Under the pieces are notes generated by a model. The model did no database searches. It was not told the origin of the DNA and saw only the letters and a program-made list of their open reading frames with translations. From assembly GCA_964569025.1 (NCBI GenBank), contig CAZMSQ010000036.1, positions 1 to 23,420 on the forward strand: a stretch of DNA of 23,420 nt, given 5' to 3'. The translations under genes were made by a program, and so were the position numbers. Positions 16,561 to 23,383 of the stretch are shown one piece after another. Source of the DNA: CAZMSQ01 sp964569025. GTDB lineage: Bacteria; Bacteroidota; Bacteroidia; Chitinophagales; Saprospiraceae. How positions within the stretch are numbered: the first letter of the stretch is position 1; each line of letters begins with the position of its first letter.

Positions 16561-17010
16561 ATGAATCGTTTTCTGACCATCCTGTCTGTCCTGCTCTTGT
16601 CAGTCTCTGTCGTTACTGCTCAGGAAGAACAACCAGCTACCGGCGGGCCTGAAGCAACATTCGAGGAAACTACCATCGATTACGGCACCATCGAAAGAGG
16701 GTCTGATCCTCTTCGCAAGTTCAAATTCACCAACACCGGAACTGAGCCTCTTATCATTAAGAATGCGAAAGGAAGTTGTGGCTGTACTGTGCCAAAGTAC
16801 CCGAAAGAGCCCATCATGCCAGGAGAGGTTTCTTACATCGAAGTGCGCTACGATACAAACCGCATGGGTCGATTCTCAAAAAGCATCACCTTGACTACAA
16901 ACGCAGCTGAGCCTGTCTCTAAGCTGTTTATCAAAGGTGAAGTTCTTCAGGGAGCTCCCGAACAAAGCGTCCCTGAAAAGTCACCAAACATGCTTTCTCC
17001 AGAGAAGTAA
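16561..17010 (+). CDS. Secreted DUF1573-family protein
   Basis: Exported protein of unknown function, 149 residues. It starts with a signal peptide (MNRFLTILSVLLLSVSVVTA, cleavage likely after residue 20, before QEEQ). A single DUF1573 domain, about residues 33-128, follows. It shows YGTIERGSDPLRKFKFTNTG (41-60), then GSCGCTVPKYP (71-81), MPGEVSYIEVRYDTN (86-100), GRFSKSITLTTNA (103-115) and a closing IKGEV strand. This immunoglobulin-like beta fold is widespread in Bacteroidota cell-envelope proteins, and the CGC pair (C73, C75) is its conserved feature. No lipobox is seen, so it is probably periplasmic. The gene converges on the PorE-like gene, whose C-terminus carries a similar domain. It has its own putative promoter and a strong terminator. 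The family has no established biochemical role. Confidence 0.88.
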   Translation: MNRFLTILSVLLLSVSVVTAQEEQPATGGPEATFEETTIDYGTIERGSDPLRKFKFTNTGTEPLIIKNAKGSCGCTVPKYPKEPIMPGEVSYIEVRYDTNRMGRFSKSITLTTNAAEPVSKLFIKGEVLQGAPEQSVPEKSPNMLSPEK

Positions 17011-17030
17011 TTCTCAGGGGTATTTGATAC

Positions 17031-17063
17031 AAAAAAAGCCATGCAAATTGCATGGCTTTTTTT
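17031..17063. terminator. Bidirectional intrinsic terminator between convergent genes
   Basis: Seven A, then GCCATGC (17038-17044), loop AAATT, GCATGGC (17050-17056), then seven T (17057-17063). The stem can extend through the A/T tracts. It lies 21 nt after the stop of the DUF1573 gene and 23 nt beyond the stop of the minus-strand PorE-like gene, so it can serve both directions. Confidence 0.9.
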
Positions 17064-17086
17064 GTTTTTAGAGTGAGTAGGACCGC

Positions 17087-19654
17087 TTATTCAACCAGCG
17101 TCAGCGAATAATTGAGCTCATCGAAAAATGGAATACCTCTTTTCGGATCTTCGTTTTTGAGAATCAAATCAATCGATTTCTCAAGTCTGCCAGGACTTTC
17201 TTCTTCCTTATCGCTGAGATAAACAATCGTTATTTCGCCTGATTCTCCTGGCCCAAAAGCTTTTCCTTCCGGCCAGTCAATCTGCGTGCACTCGCACCCC
17301 GATACCATATCAAACTCCAGAGGCTCGTCGCCAGCATTGGTAAATTTGAAGGCAAACGATGGCTTCTGACCGCGCTTAACCGTCCCGAAATCATGGTTTT
17401 TTACCTCAAACTGAAGAATGGCTCCTTTTCCAGCCAAAGTGCCAGAACCCTCTGAACCATTAGCAGAGCCCGAATCCATTTCTTCAATGACTTCTCCCCT
17501 CACTTTTTTCTGTACCTTCTCCTGTTTAATCTGAATGCTTGTTGGTCCCTCCAGAATCTTGAACTCAGTCCGTCTGTTATACCGGTGCTCATCGTCAGTA
17601 CATTCCACACCATTTTTGCATTGATTCAGAATCTGCGATTCCCCGTATCCCTTCGCGACAATTCTGTTGGAAGCAACCCCCTGAGCGAGCATCCACGCCC
17701 GGGCTGAATTGGCGCGACGCTGCGAAAGACGCTCATTGTAGGCATCATCACCGCGGGCATCTGTATGTGAAGATAACTCAATAACCAGCTCAGGATATTC
17801 TTCCAGCAGCCCGATGAGGACGGTCAAATCCTTTTCCGCATCCGGCAAAATCTTGTCATCATTAAAGTCGTAATAGATATTATTCAGCCGGATGGGTTCA
17901 TTTCGAGTCACCGTAATTGTATCATAGACAACTTCCGGCATAAGGATGAACGGCAATTCAAAGGTCTTTGACTCTGTCAGTCCGACCGTGTTGAAAGCCG
18001 CAGTATCCGGCAGGAAACCATCAGCACTGACCACTACGGCATATGCCGCATCAAGCTCCAGTTCATACTGAAAATTATGGGTTTTCTCACCTGACTTGGA
18101 CTTAGGATTCTCATATGCATCGTCTACAATTGTCACCAGCTGTACTGAGGCTCCGAGGAGGGGCTCGTTTTCGGCCACAAATACGGATACAACAAGGTCT
18201 GCATCGATGCGCTTTTTCTGGTAGGACCAAATGTCGTCGCAGCAGGTTTTACTCCGTACCGATTTCCCACCGGGCCGATTGGAAACCAGAAAGCCGGAAT
18301 AGCCTTCGAGGTCGGTATTGAAGTACAAATCATCGACGCTTGAATTGATGACCTTGCCCATATTGCGGGGCTTACTCCACGTGGTACCGTCCCAGATTGC
18401 CTCAAATATATCAAACCCTCCGATGCCGGGGTGTCCTGATGAGCTGAAGTACAATCTTCCATCGATGTAGAAGGGTGTTGCTTCATCTCCTGAAGAGTTG
18501 ATGACATCTCCGAGGTTCACCGGATTGCGATACACGCCTTCTCCCTCGAGAGTCGCATAATAAATATCATAACCACCATAGCCTCCATCCATATCCGATA
18601 CAAAAAAGAGCACATCCCGACCATAGAGCTCACCGGGCATGGGGTGCGTTGCGACATAATCCCCGTTGACCCCTTGTACCTCATTGGCAGGTCCCCAGCC
18701 ACCATCGGCCTTTTTTGTGAAATAGATTGCTGAACGCTCGACTTCATTGCCGGATAAAGACGCCCGGGTGAAGAACATAATATTGCCGTCTTCAGAAAAT
18801 GCGGGATTTGCGCAATGGAAATCCTCACGGTTGATTTTTTGGTCAAGCACTTGCCCCTTTTCCCACACCTCTTCATTCTTACCCGCCTCATGAATTCGGA
18901 TGAAAAGGCTCCCGCCCCCACCTTCATCAGCACCTCCCGCATTGCTTCCTCCACTTCCAGAGCTGCTTCTGCCACTTCCGGAACCTGATCCTGAATCATC
19001 TGACCCTGCGGCATCATCGTCAAGTGTAATGATGTCATCGCGGTCAAAAGTGGCGTAGTACATATTCTGTCCGTCAGGGGTAATGGCTGGAGAAGCATCT
19101 GCAAATTCCGTGTTCAGGTCTTCAAGGTTCGAGACAGTCACATCGGCAGGCATTTCCATGGTAAGCGCCATGCGACACCCCGCTAATTCTGTTTTGGCCC
19201 TCCTGAACATGACAGGATCTTCCGCCTCATCGTTCATATAAGTTTCAAACTCAGGGATGGCATCCTCATATCGCTCATTCATTTTGAGTGTTCGGGCATA
19301 GTAAAAGCGTATATCCGGAAGCGTGGGCACCTCTGTTGACGGTTTGCGTTTTTTGCGTTCTTTCAGCCGGTCGATTCGTCTGACAATACTCCGGAAGGAA
19401 CGCTCTGCGTCCGAATAATCCCGCAGTTGATATTCAAGCATGGCGATTTGAAATGCCACTTCGAGGGTTTCGTTTTCTTCCTGATATTTCTCGAACCACT
19501 CGAGCGCATTGTAGTAATCTTTCATCTCGAGTTTCGCCTGAGCAATTTCGAGCATCTTTTCCGGAGTTGCCTGATTGATAGGCTGTGCCATGAGGCTCCC
19601 TGCGGAGAGCAGTCCAATGATGGAGAATGCGAGAAATATGGAAATCCGGTTCAT
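17087..19654 (-). CDS. PorE-like OmpA-family envelope protein (TPR, beta-propeller, OmpA) with C-terminal DUF1573-like domain
   Basis: Probably a periplasmic, outer-membrane-associated, peptidoglycan-binding protein of 855 residues. Order: signal peptide (1-23, ending LMA|QP); TPR-like helices (about 30-165); PD40/WD40-type beta-propeller blades (about 185-480) with repeated YFSSSGHPGIGGFDIFEA-type motifs; a regulatory-like beta domain (about 487-575); an OmpA C-terminal domain (about 590-700). The OmpA domain has SSHTDARGDD and N-x2-LS-x2-RA, giving D632 and R647 as the expected diaminopimelate contacts. This layout matches PorE of the type IX secretion machinery. Two oddities: a Gly/Ser/Asp-rich insertion (about 212-249) inside the propeller, and a DUF1573-like domain after OmpA (about 746-835) with FGTVKRGQKPSFAFKFTNAG and GCECT. 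The gene lies 66 nt downstream of a PorP/SprF gene. It could instead be a PorE paralogue serving a dedicated PorP. Confidence 0.87.
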   Translation of the reverse strand: MNRISIFLAFSIIGLLSAGSLMAQPINQATPEKMLEIAQAKLEMKDYYNALEWFEKYQEENETLEVAFQIAMLEYQLRDYSDAERSFRSIVRRIDRLKERKKRKPSTEVPTLPDIRFYYARTLKMNERYEDAIPEFETYMNDEAEDPVMFRRAKTELAGCRMALTMEMPADVTVSNLEDLNTEFADASPAITPDGQNMYYATFDRDDIITLDDDAAGSDDSGSGSGSGRSSSGSGGSNAGGADEGGGGSLFIRIHEAGKNEEVWEKGQVLDQKINREDFHCANPAFSEDGNIMFFTRASLSGNEVERSAIYFTKKADGGWGPANEVQGVNGDYVATHPMPGELYGRDVLFFVSDMDGGYGGYDIYYATLEGEGVYRNPVNLGDVINSSGDEATPFYIDGRLYFSSSGHPGIGGFDIFEAIWDGTTWSKPRNMGKVINSSVDDLYFNTDLEGYSGFLVSNRPGGKSVRSKTCCDDIWSYQKKRIDADLVVSVFVAENEPLLGASVQLVTIVDDAYENPKSKSGEKTHNFQYELELDAAYAVVVSADGFLPDTAAFNTVGLTESKTFELPFILMPEVVYDTITVTRNEPIRLNNIYYDFNDDKILPDAEKDLTVLIGLLEEYPELVIELSSHTDARGDDAYNERLSQRRANSARAWMLAQGVASNRIVAKGYGESQILNQCKNGVECTDDEHRYNRRTEFKILEGPTSIQIKQEKVQKKVRGEVIEEMDSGSANGSEGSGTLAGKGAILQFEVKNHDFGTVKRGQKPSFAFKFTNAGDEPLEFDMVSGCECTQIDWPEGKAFGPGESGEITIVYLSDKEEESPGRLEKSIDLILKNEDPKRGIPFFDELNYSLTLVE

Positions 19655-19720
19655 AATCAGATGGTTGAAGAATTGCAGACGATCAGAATGGAAGAATGGC
19701 AGCTCTGTTGCACAAATAAA

Positions 19721-20800
19721 TCAGAAGCGTGGGCAAAAGATAACCGGTGGCACATTTGGATCTTTGTAAATTTTGCCGATGTATGAAGCCGCCAGCTCAA
19801 AGCCGCCTACACTGTTGGTGGCCTGGGTCAAGTCTGAAAGATTGACATCATATGCGAGGCCCACGGAGATGTCCTTGATGTCAACACCCAGTAACACCTG
19901 AGCGGCATCGCGCATGCGGTAGCCGGCTCCAAAGATCAGGGTCACTTCTTTTTCAGGATTGACAAGGTAGCCCGCTGTGGTTTGTATCTGGATCTCATCG
20001 GTGCCCGCGATTGCCTGGTAGAAAAAGGTCGGGCGCACTGACCATTTGTCATTCAGGCGAGAGTGCACATTACCATGAATACCCATACGCATGGGCTGCT
20101 TCCTTGCATCGCGGCTCCCTCCACCGAGGAATGCCACCTGAGGCTCACCGATATGGAAAAGTCCGAATCCAGCATTGAGGGTGGTATTTTCGTTGAGCTG
20201 AGTCCGTACAGCAAGACCGGCATTGATATCGGTATAATCCCGCTGCTGGCCCATGTTGTTCCCACCTACTCCACCTCCGGAGCCTTGAAGTGGGTTCCGG
20301 TCAGGGCTGGTAAACCCTGGGTCATTGTCGATCAGTTCGGCACCGAGCTCATCTCCGAACCGCGCGTCTGTATTCAAATCAATATTACGGCTGAACCGAC
20401 CCCATTGACCGCCAAGTGTAATGACTGTGCGCCGGTCTTTGTCGAGTGAGAGATGATAGGCACCGGACAGGCTCCCTCCCGAAACTCCAAACCGGTTCAT
20501 CCCTGCACGGTCACTCACAAAAGAGCCTCCAACCCCAATCCAGTCGTACTTACCCAGCCCTCTGATAATGGGGGCGTCAAAATAAAGCAGAGGCGTTTTG
20601 AAGGCATTACTACCCAGAAAGCTCCGCCATTGGTCTCGGTACACGGCACCCACCCGAAAGGTCCCTTCAAAGTTGCCGGTATGAGCCGGATTCAACCAAA
20701 GAGGGGCTCTGTCGAACATGGTGAAATGCAAATCCTGCCCTCTCAATGCAAATGTGGCACACACGATGAAAGTCAGGACAAGGGTTATTCTACCTATCAT
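19721..20800 (-). CDS. PorP/SprF family type IX secretion outer-membrane protein
   Basis: Outer-membrane beta-barrel protein of 359 residues. In this family members either sit in the T9SS trans-envelope complex (PorP) or help secrete and anchor a partner such as SprB (SprF). There is a signal peptide (about 1-21, ending ALRGQ), then the family N-terminal motif MFDRAPLWLNPAHTGNFEG (28-46), VYRDQWRSF, alternating amphipathic strands throughout, and the C-terminal ending NVPPVIFCPRF, characteristic of PorP/SprF. A Gly/Asn-rich loop near 170-190 (LQGSGGGVGGNNMGQQRDYT) is probably extracellular. It precedes the PorE-like gene by 66 nt on the same strand, a common pairing. No giant adhesin or CHU_C-type partner is present in the window. 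Confidence 0.9.
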   Translation of the reverse strand: MIGRITLVLTFIVCATFALRGQDLHFTMFDRAPLWLNPAHTGNFEGTFRVGAVYRDQWRSFLGSNAFKTPLLYFDAPIIRGLGKYDWIGVGGSFVSDRAGMNRFGVSGGSLSGAYHLSLDKDRRTVITLGGQWGRFSRNIDLNTDARFGDELGAELIDNDPGFTSPDRNPLQGSGGGVGGNNMGQQRDYTDINAGLAVRTQLNENTTLNAGFGLFHIGEPQVAFLGGGSRDARKQPMRMGIHGNVHSRLNDKWSVRPTFFYQAIAGTDEIQIQTTAGYLVNPEKEVTLIFGAGYRMRDAAQVLLGVDIKDISVGLAYDVNLSDLTQATNSVGGFELAASYIGKIYKDPNVPPVIFCPRF

Positions 20801-21019
20801 AAGAGAACGGATTTTGACTATTCAGGCACCGCACCGGGAGCCAAACAGGAATTCGACAGAATCAGTCAGCACAACATCATTGCCAGAGCAAGCACTGACT
20901 TCCAGATGGGACCCGGGGAATCATTCCCAATCGAATTACGAAGGAAAGAAATCTCGGGACATGTCCGGAAAACGTGCAATTTAAGTTTATTGTGAGTAAT
21001 TCCCAAAAAGGGAGGGCGG

Positions 21020-22024
21020 CTAATTTTCAGTTTGCCCGAGGCACTGCATCACGGTGCTGGCTATGATCGACTCGTCCTGCTCTCGCATACAACGGAAATG
21101 CCCCCTGGGACATCTGGCATGCCCGATTTTCGAGCACGGCCGGCAAGACAATCCGGCCACCTCCATGATGGCAGAAGGAATATTGTCATCAGGCAGATAG
21201 GGAGTCATTCCGAAAGCCGGAACAGTATTACCCCAAACCGATACGATGGGCTTTTTCAGAGCCGCGGCTATATGCATCAAGCCGGTATCGTGGGTCAGCA
21301 CGACTGAGGCCTGATCAATGACCGATGCAGATTGAAACAAAGACAAGCGGCCACAGGCATTGACAACCCGGCTGCCAACTGTCCGCTCAAGTTGCTGCCC
21401 GGATTCTGCCATATCGTCTCCCCCTAGCAGAACTACCGGCACGGGCAGCATGCGGCAAACAGCCTCGATTTTTTCTGTCGGCAAGCGCTTTGTTGCATGG
21501 GTTGCCCCAATACTGAATGCCACGAAACCCCTGCTGTCACTGAGCTCGGGCCACTTCTGCTGCACATTCAACTGCGCCTCTTGTGGTATCCGGAAATCAA
21601 GTCCTTTACCATCCGAATAGACCCCTAATCCCTCTGCCGCTGCCAGATACCTGTCGACAATATGGACCCGGGGTAACACATCAATCTTCAGATTAGTCAA
21701 CACCCACTTTCGGACGTTCAATTTGTGAAATGCATATGTCCTGACACCGAAAAGAAGCCACCGCACCTGCAATGATCTCAAATTGACGTGCAAATCGATA
21801 ATCGCATCATATCGCTCAGCTCTTAATTCGTCAGATACCTCACTGACCGAACGCGAGATGGCATGCACTTTGCTGATAAATGGGATGGAAGTCACTAATT
21901 CCGCGAATCGCGTTTTCGTCAAATAATGAACCTCGGCACCTACCTGCTCAGACAGCCCCCGGACAACGGGACTGGTCAGGACGATGTCGCCAATCGAGCT
22001 GAACCTGACCACTAACACTTTCAT
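21020..22024 (-). CDS. GT9 family glycosyltransferase (heptosyltransferase-like)
   Basis: Inner-membrane-associated glycosyltransferase, probably acting in lipopolysaccharide or surface-glycan core assembly from an ADP-heptose-type donor. The 334-residue protein has a GT-B fold. VLVVRFSSIGDIVLTSPVVR (3-22) is the N-terminal GT9 signature, DLHVNLRS (77-84) and SIGATHATKRLP (171-182) follow, and THDTGLMHIAAAL (244-256) is the C-terminal nucleotide-sugar site. The C-terminus has a four-cysteine cluster, C294-x2-C297-x7-C305-x6-C312, which looks metal-binding and is not part of classical WaaC/WaaF. Similar tails occur in Bacteroidota GT9 proteins as far as I recall. The donor and acceptor are unknown. 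It is divergent from the Cys-rich secreted gene. Confidence 0.87.
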   Translation of the reverse strand: MKVLVVRFSSIGDIVLTSPVVRGLSEQVGAEVHYLTKTRFAELVTSIPFISKVHAISRSVSEVSDELRAERYDAIIDLHVNLRSLQVRWLLFGVRTYAFHKLNVRKWVLTNLKIDVLPRVHIVDRYLAAAEGLGVYSDGKGLDFRIPQEAQLNVQQKWPELSDSRGFVAFSIGATHATKRLPTEKIEAVCRMLPVPVVLLGGDDMAESGQQLERTVGSRVVNACGRLSLFQSASVIDQASVVLTHDTGLMHIAAALKKPIVSVWGNTVPAFGMTPYLPDDNIPSAIMEVAGLSCRPCSKIGHARCPRGHFRCMREQDESIIASTVMQCLGQTEN

Positions 22025-22122
22025 ATCCGCTTCGTCTTGTTGTGCAGGACCCCGATTCCAGCTTTTTTAGAAAAAATGACCTGAAAAATGCCTGAATCCG
22101 AGAGATTAGGATTTTGTTCACA

Positions 22123-22151
22123 TTTGAATTCATCAAAAGTACGTACTTTTA
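22123..22151. promoter_or_regulatory. Overlapping divergent promoters on a 16-bp palindrome
   Basis: Positions 22135-22150 are a perfect palindrome (AAAAGTAC/GTACTTTT). Its right half supplies TACTTTTA (22144-22151, 7 of 8 matches to TAnnTTTG) for the plus-strand Cys-rich gene, with TTTG at 22123-22126 and a 17-nt spacer, 35 nt before the ATG. Its left half supplies TACTTTTG on the minus strand (22141-22134, exact consensus) for the GT9 gene, but with no -33 match. Polymerase could not occupy both at once. Confidence 0.5.
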
Positions 22152-22186
22152 GCACTCTGTGATTATTTCATTTAAATTTCAAAGTC

Positions 22187-22654
22187 ATGAAAAAACTCCT
22201 GCTTCTTAGCGTTTTCTTGGTAGCCGGTGGCCTGACTGCTGTTCACGCCCAATGCCACGGTGCTAACGCCTCTGCCTCTACTGAAGCGAAAGCTGAAACA
22301 GTTGATTTGACAGCAGCCTCAAAAGCAGCTTCTCTCGACGAATCCATCATTGAGCGCACAGATGCATCAACCGGTCAGGTGATGTTCGTGCGTAAGGAAG
22401 TGTGCCCGACCTCAGGCAAAATTTCCTATAAAGATGTGCAGTACTCAGCTGAAAGCGGTTCGTTTATTAACGTTGCGCCTTCTGACAAAGCATCATGCGC
22501 TGGTAAAGCATCATCAGGAAAGAGTGGGTGCTGCAGCAGCAAAAAAGCATCAGCATCTGCCACAAAAACAGGTGCATCATGTGCAGGAAAATCAGCAACT
22601 GCTGGAAAAAGCGGGTGCTGTAGCAGCAAAAAAGCTGAAGGGGCCGGAGCTTGA
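22187..22654 (+). CDS. Small secreted cysteine-rich protein with internal duplication, function unknown
   Basis: I do not recognise this 155-residue protein. It has a clear signal peptide (MKKLLLLSVFLVAGGLTAVHA, cleavage near residue 21, before QCHG). A small central region (about 50-97) follows, with ERTDASTGQVMFVRKEVCPT and SGKISYKDVQYSAESGSF, which looks folded. The tail is low-complexity, rich in Ala, Ser, Lys and Cys. Two near-identical units, ASCAGKASSGKSGCCSSKKA (102-121) and ASCAGKSATAGKSGCCSSKK (130-149), lie 28 residues apart. All eight cysteines are in the mature part (23, 73, 104, 115, 116, 132, 144, 145), suggesting metal binding or disulfides. It is monocistronic, with its own putative promoter and a strong terminator. 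The basic, Cys-rich tail could act in metal handling or surface attachment, but that is speculation. Confidence 0.8.
   Translation: MKKLLLLSVFLVAGGLTAVHAQCHGANASASTEAKAETVDLTAASKAASLDESIIERTDASTGQVMFVRKEVCPTSGKISYKDVQYSAESGSFINVAPSDKASCAGKASSGKSGCCSSKKASASATKTGASCAGKSATAGKSGCCSSKKAEGAGA
22490..22636 (+). repeat. Intragenic duplication encoding two Cys-rich tail units
   Basis: 22490-22549 and 22574-22636 encode near-identical units with the pattern ASCAGK, GKSGCCSSKKA. They are 84 bp apart start to start and in frame. The DNA copies differ at synonymous positions (TGCGCT versus TGTGCA for Cys-Ala), so the duplication is not very recent or the protein repeat is under selection. Confidence 0.75.
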
Positions 22655-22692
22655 TAAACCATCATCAGGTTCTGACTCACATATCAGAGCAT

Positions 22693-22726
22693 AAAAAAGG
22701 GCTGATCCCTGGGATCAGCCCTTTTT
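22693..22726. terminator. Bidirectional intrinsic terminator
   Basis: Six A, GGGCTGATCCC (22699-22709), T, GGGATCAGCCC (22711-22721), then five T and CTTT. A stable GC-rich stem with flanking A/T tracts. It lies 38 nt after the stop of the Cys-rich gene and 19 nt beyond the stop of the convergent Nudix gene. Confidence 0.92.
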
Positions 22727-22745
22727 CTTTAGATGCATCCAGAAA

Positions 22746-23165
22746 TCACAAGACGTATTCTGAATATTTGTTGCCGCTCTTATATTGAAGCAGCACATGC
22801 TCTGTGGTAGAAGACAGATTGGATGGCAGCTTTTTGAGAGGAAACCAAACTGCATCCTGAAATTTTCTCGGCTCCATACTTCTCGCCTTTCCCACAAAAT
22901 GGGTGGCTCGAAAATACAGGGTGATGCGACGCTCCCTGCCCTTACTTTTGTGCAGGGTATGGATCAGATGAAGATCTACCGGTAAGAGATCAATGCCTGC
23001 CTCCTCCTTGCATTCCCTGATGAGAGCCTCAATGGGAGTTTCCCCCCGCTCTACAAATCCGCCGACAAGACTGTACTTTCCACCTTGCCTGCTGGTCTGC
23101 TTCAGAAGCAGTATTTTTCCGTCGCTCTCCAGAAGCAACCGTACTTTGAGTGTCATTTCTGCCAT
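22746..23165 (-). CDS. Nudix hydrolase
   Basis: Hydrolyses a nucleoside diphosphate linked to another moiety; the substrate cannot be told from sequence. The 139-residue protein has a complete Nudix box, G-x5-E-x7-RE-x2-EE-x-G-I, as GFVERGETPIEALI then RECKEEAGI. The usual hydrophobic residue after RE is Cys here. The preceding QGGKYSLVGGF strand is typical of MutT/ADP-ribose-type members. The start is decided by a strong Shine-Dalgarno sequence, AAAGGAGGT at 23177-23169, 4 nt before the ATG at 23165-23163. The in-frame GTG at 23168 is too close to it. Such a strong site is unusual in Bacteroidota. The ATG shares its A with the TGA stop of a small upstream ORF, suggesting coupled translation. 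Convergent with the Cys-rich gene. Confidence 0.92.
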   Translation of the reverse strand: MAEMTLKVRLLLESDGKILLLKQTSRQGGKYSLVGGFVERGETPIEALIRECKEEAGIDLLPVDLHLIHTLHKSKGRERRITLYFRATHFVGKARSMEPRKFQDAVWFPLKKLPSNLSSTTEHVLLQYKSGNKYSEYVL

Positions 23166-23326
23166 CACACCTCCTTTCCGTGAATCGGTTCTGTTAGGTA
23201 CCGCATGATATCACATGCCTTTGCCAAATTCTCCTGCGAAGGTGATATTTTGTTCGGATATGTCAAGTACTTGCCGAAAAGAAAAATCCGAAATGATGGC
23301 AAAAAACAAAGCACCCTTCCTCTCAT
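23165..23326 (-). CDS. Possible small protein (53 aa) translationally coupled to the Nudix gene
   Basis: Short ORF from an ATG at 23326-23324 to a TGA at 23167-23165 whose last base is the first base of the Nudix ATG (TGATG). The translation begins MRGRVLCFLPSFRIFLFGKY and ends SQENLAKACDIMRYLTEPIH then GKEV. The first half is hydrophobic and basic, the second half amphipathic, and I recognise no family. An in-frame TGA two codons upstream bounds it. An internal ATG (residue 41) would give a 13-residue leader peptide instead. Against it: it is short, its start region lies close to the divergent plus-strand gene, and no clear -7 element is seen. For it: the precise stop/start overlap and the strong ribosome binding site inside its end. 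Confidence 0.42.
   Translation of the reverse strand: MRGRVLCFLPSFRIFLFGKYLTYPNKISPSQENLAKACDIMRYLTEPIHGKEV
23169..23177 (-). promoter_or_regulatory. Strong Shine-Dalgarno sequence of the Nudix gene
   Basis: Minus-strand AAAGGAGGT, 3 nt before the ATG counted from its last base and 4 nt from GGAGG. It selects the ATG at 23165 over the GTG at 23168. It is the only near-perfect anti-16S match I noticed before a gene start in this window. Confidence 0.7.
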
Positions 23327-23362
23327 TGTTCAGAAAGAATCTTTCAGACAGCAAAAATTCCC

Positions 23363-23370
23363 TAAATTTG
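23363..23370 (+). promoter_or_regulatory. Putative -7 element of the gene at the right edge
   Basis: TAAATTTG matches TAnnTTTG exactly and ends 13 nt before the ATG at 23384. The best upstream candidate for -33 is TTTC at 23342-23345 with a 17-nt spacer. The leader would be only a few nucleotides. Confidence 0.45.
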
Positions 23371-23383
23371 GGAGTCGTATATC

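Noticed and set aside
16284..16580. 98-codon minus-strand open frame spanning the gap before the E1 gene
   Set aside because: Overlaps the E1 start in another frame and the start of the DUF1573 gene; basic and Cys/Ser/Arg-rich without a motif, and it would cover the promoter elements of both genes.
19713..19720. TTTATTTG on the minus strand at the end of the PorP/SprF gene as a promoter for the PorE-like gene
   Set aside because: One mismatch in the key TA, no supporting -33, and the 66-nt gap fits co-transcription with the PorP/SprF gene.
20957..20966. 10-bp palindrome GGACATGTCC in the PorP upstream region
   Set aside because: Short palindromes of this size occur by chance and no promoter element is next to it.
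20453..20995. 180-codon open frame on the plus strand
   Set aside because: Mostly antisense to the clear PorP/SprF gene; composition (many Pro, Lys, His, Gln, no domain) is that of a shadow frame and it has no promoter or ribosome site.
20976..21007. TTTG-N20-TAAATTGC on the minus strand as a promoter for the PorP/SprF gene
   Set aside because: Only 6 of 8 matches at -7 and about 170 nt from the start codon; too weak to annotate. The promoter of this gene remains unidentified.
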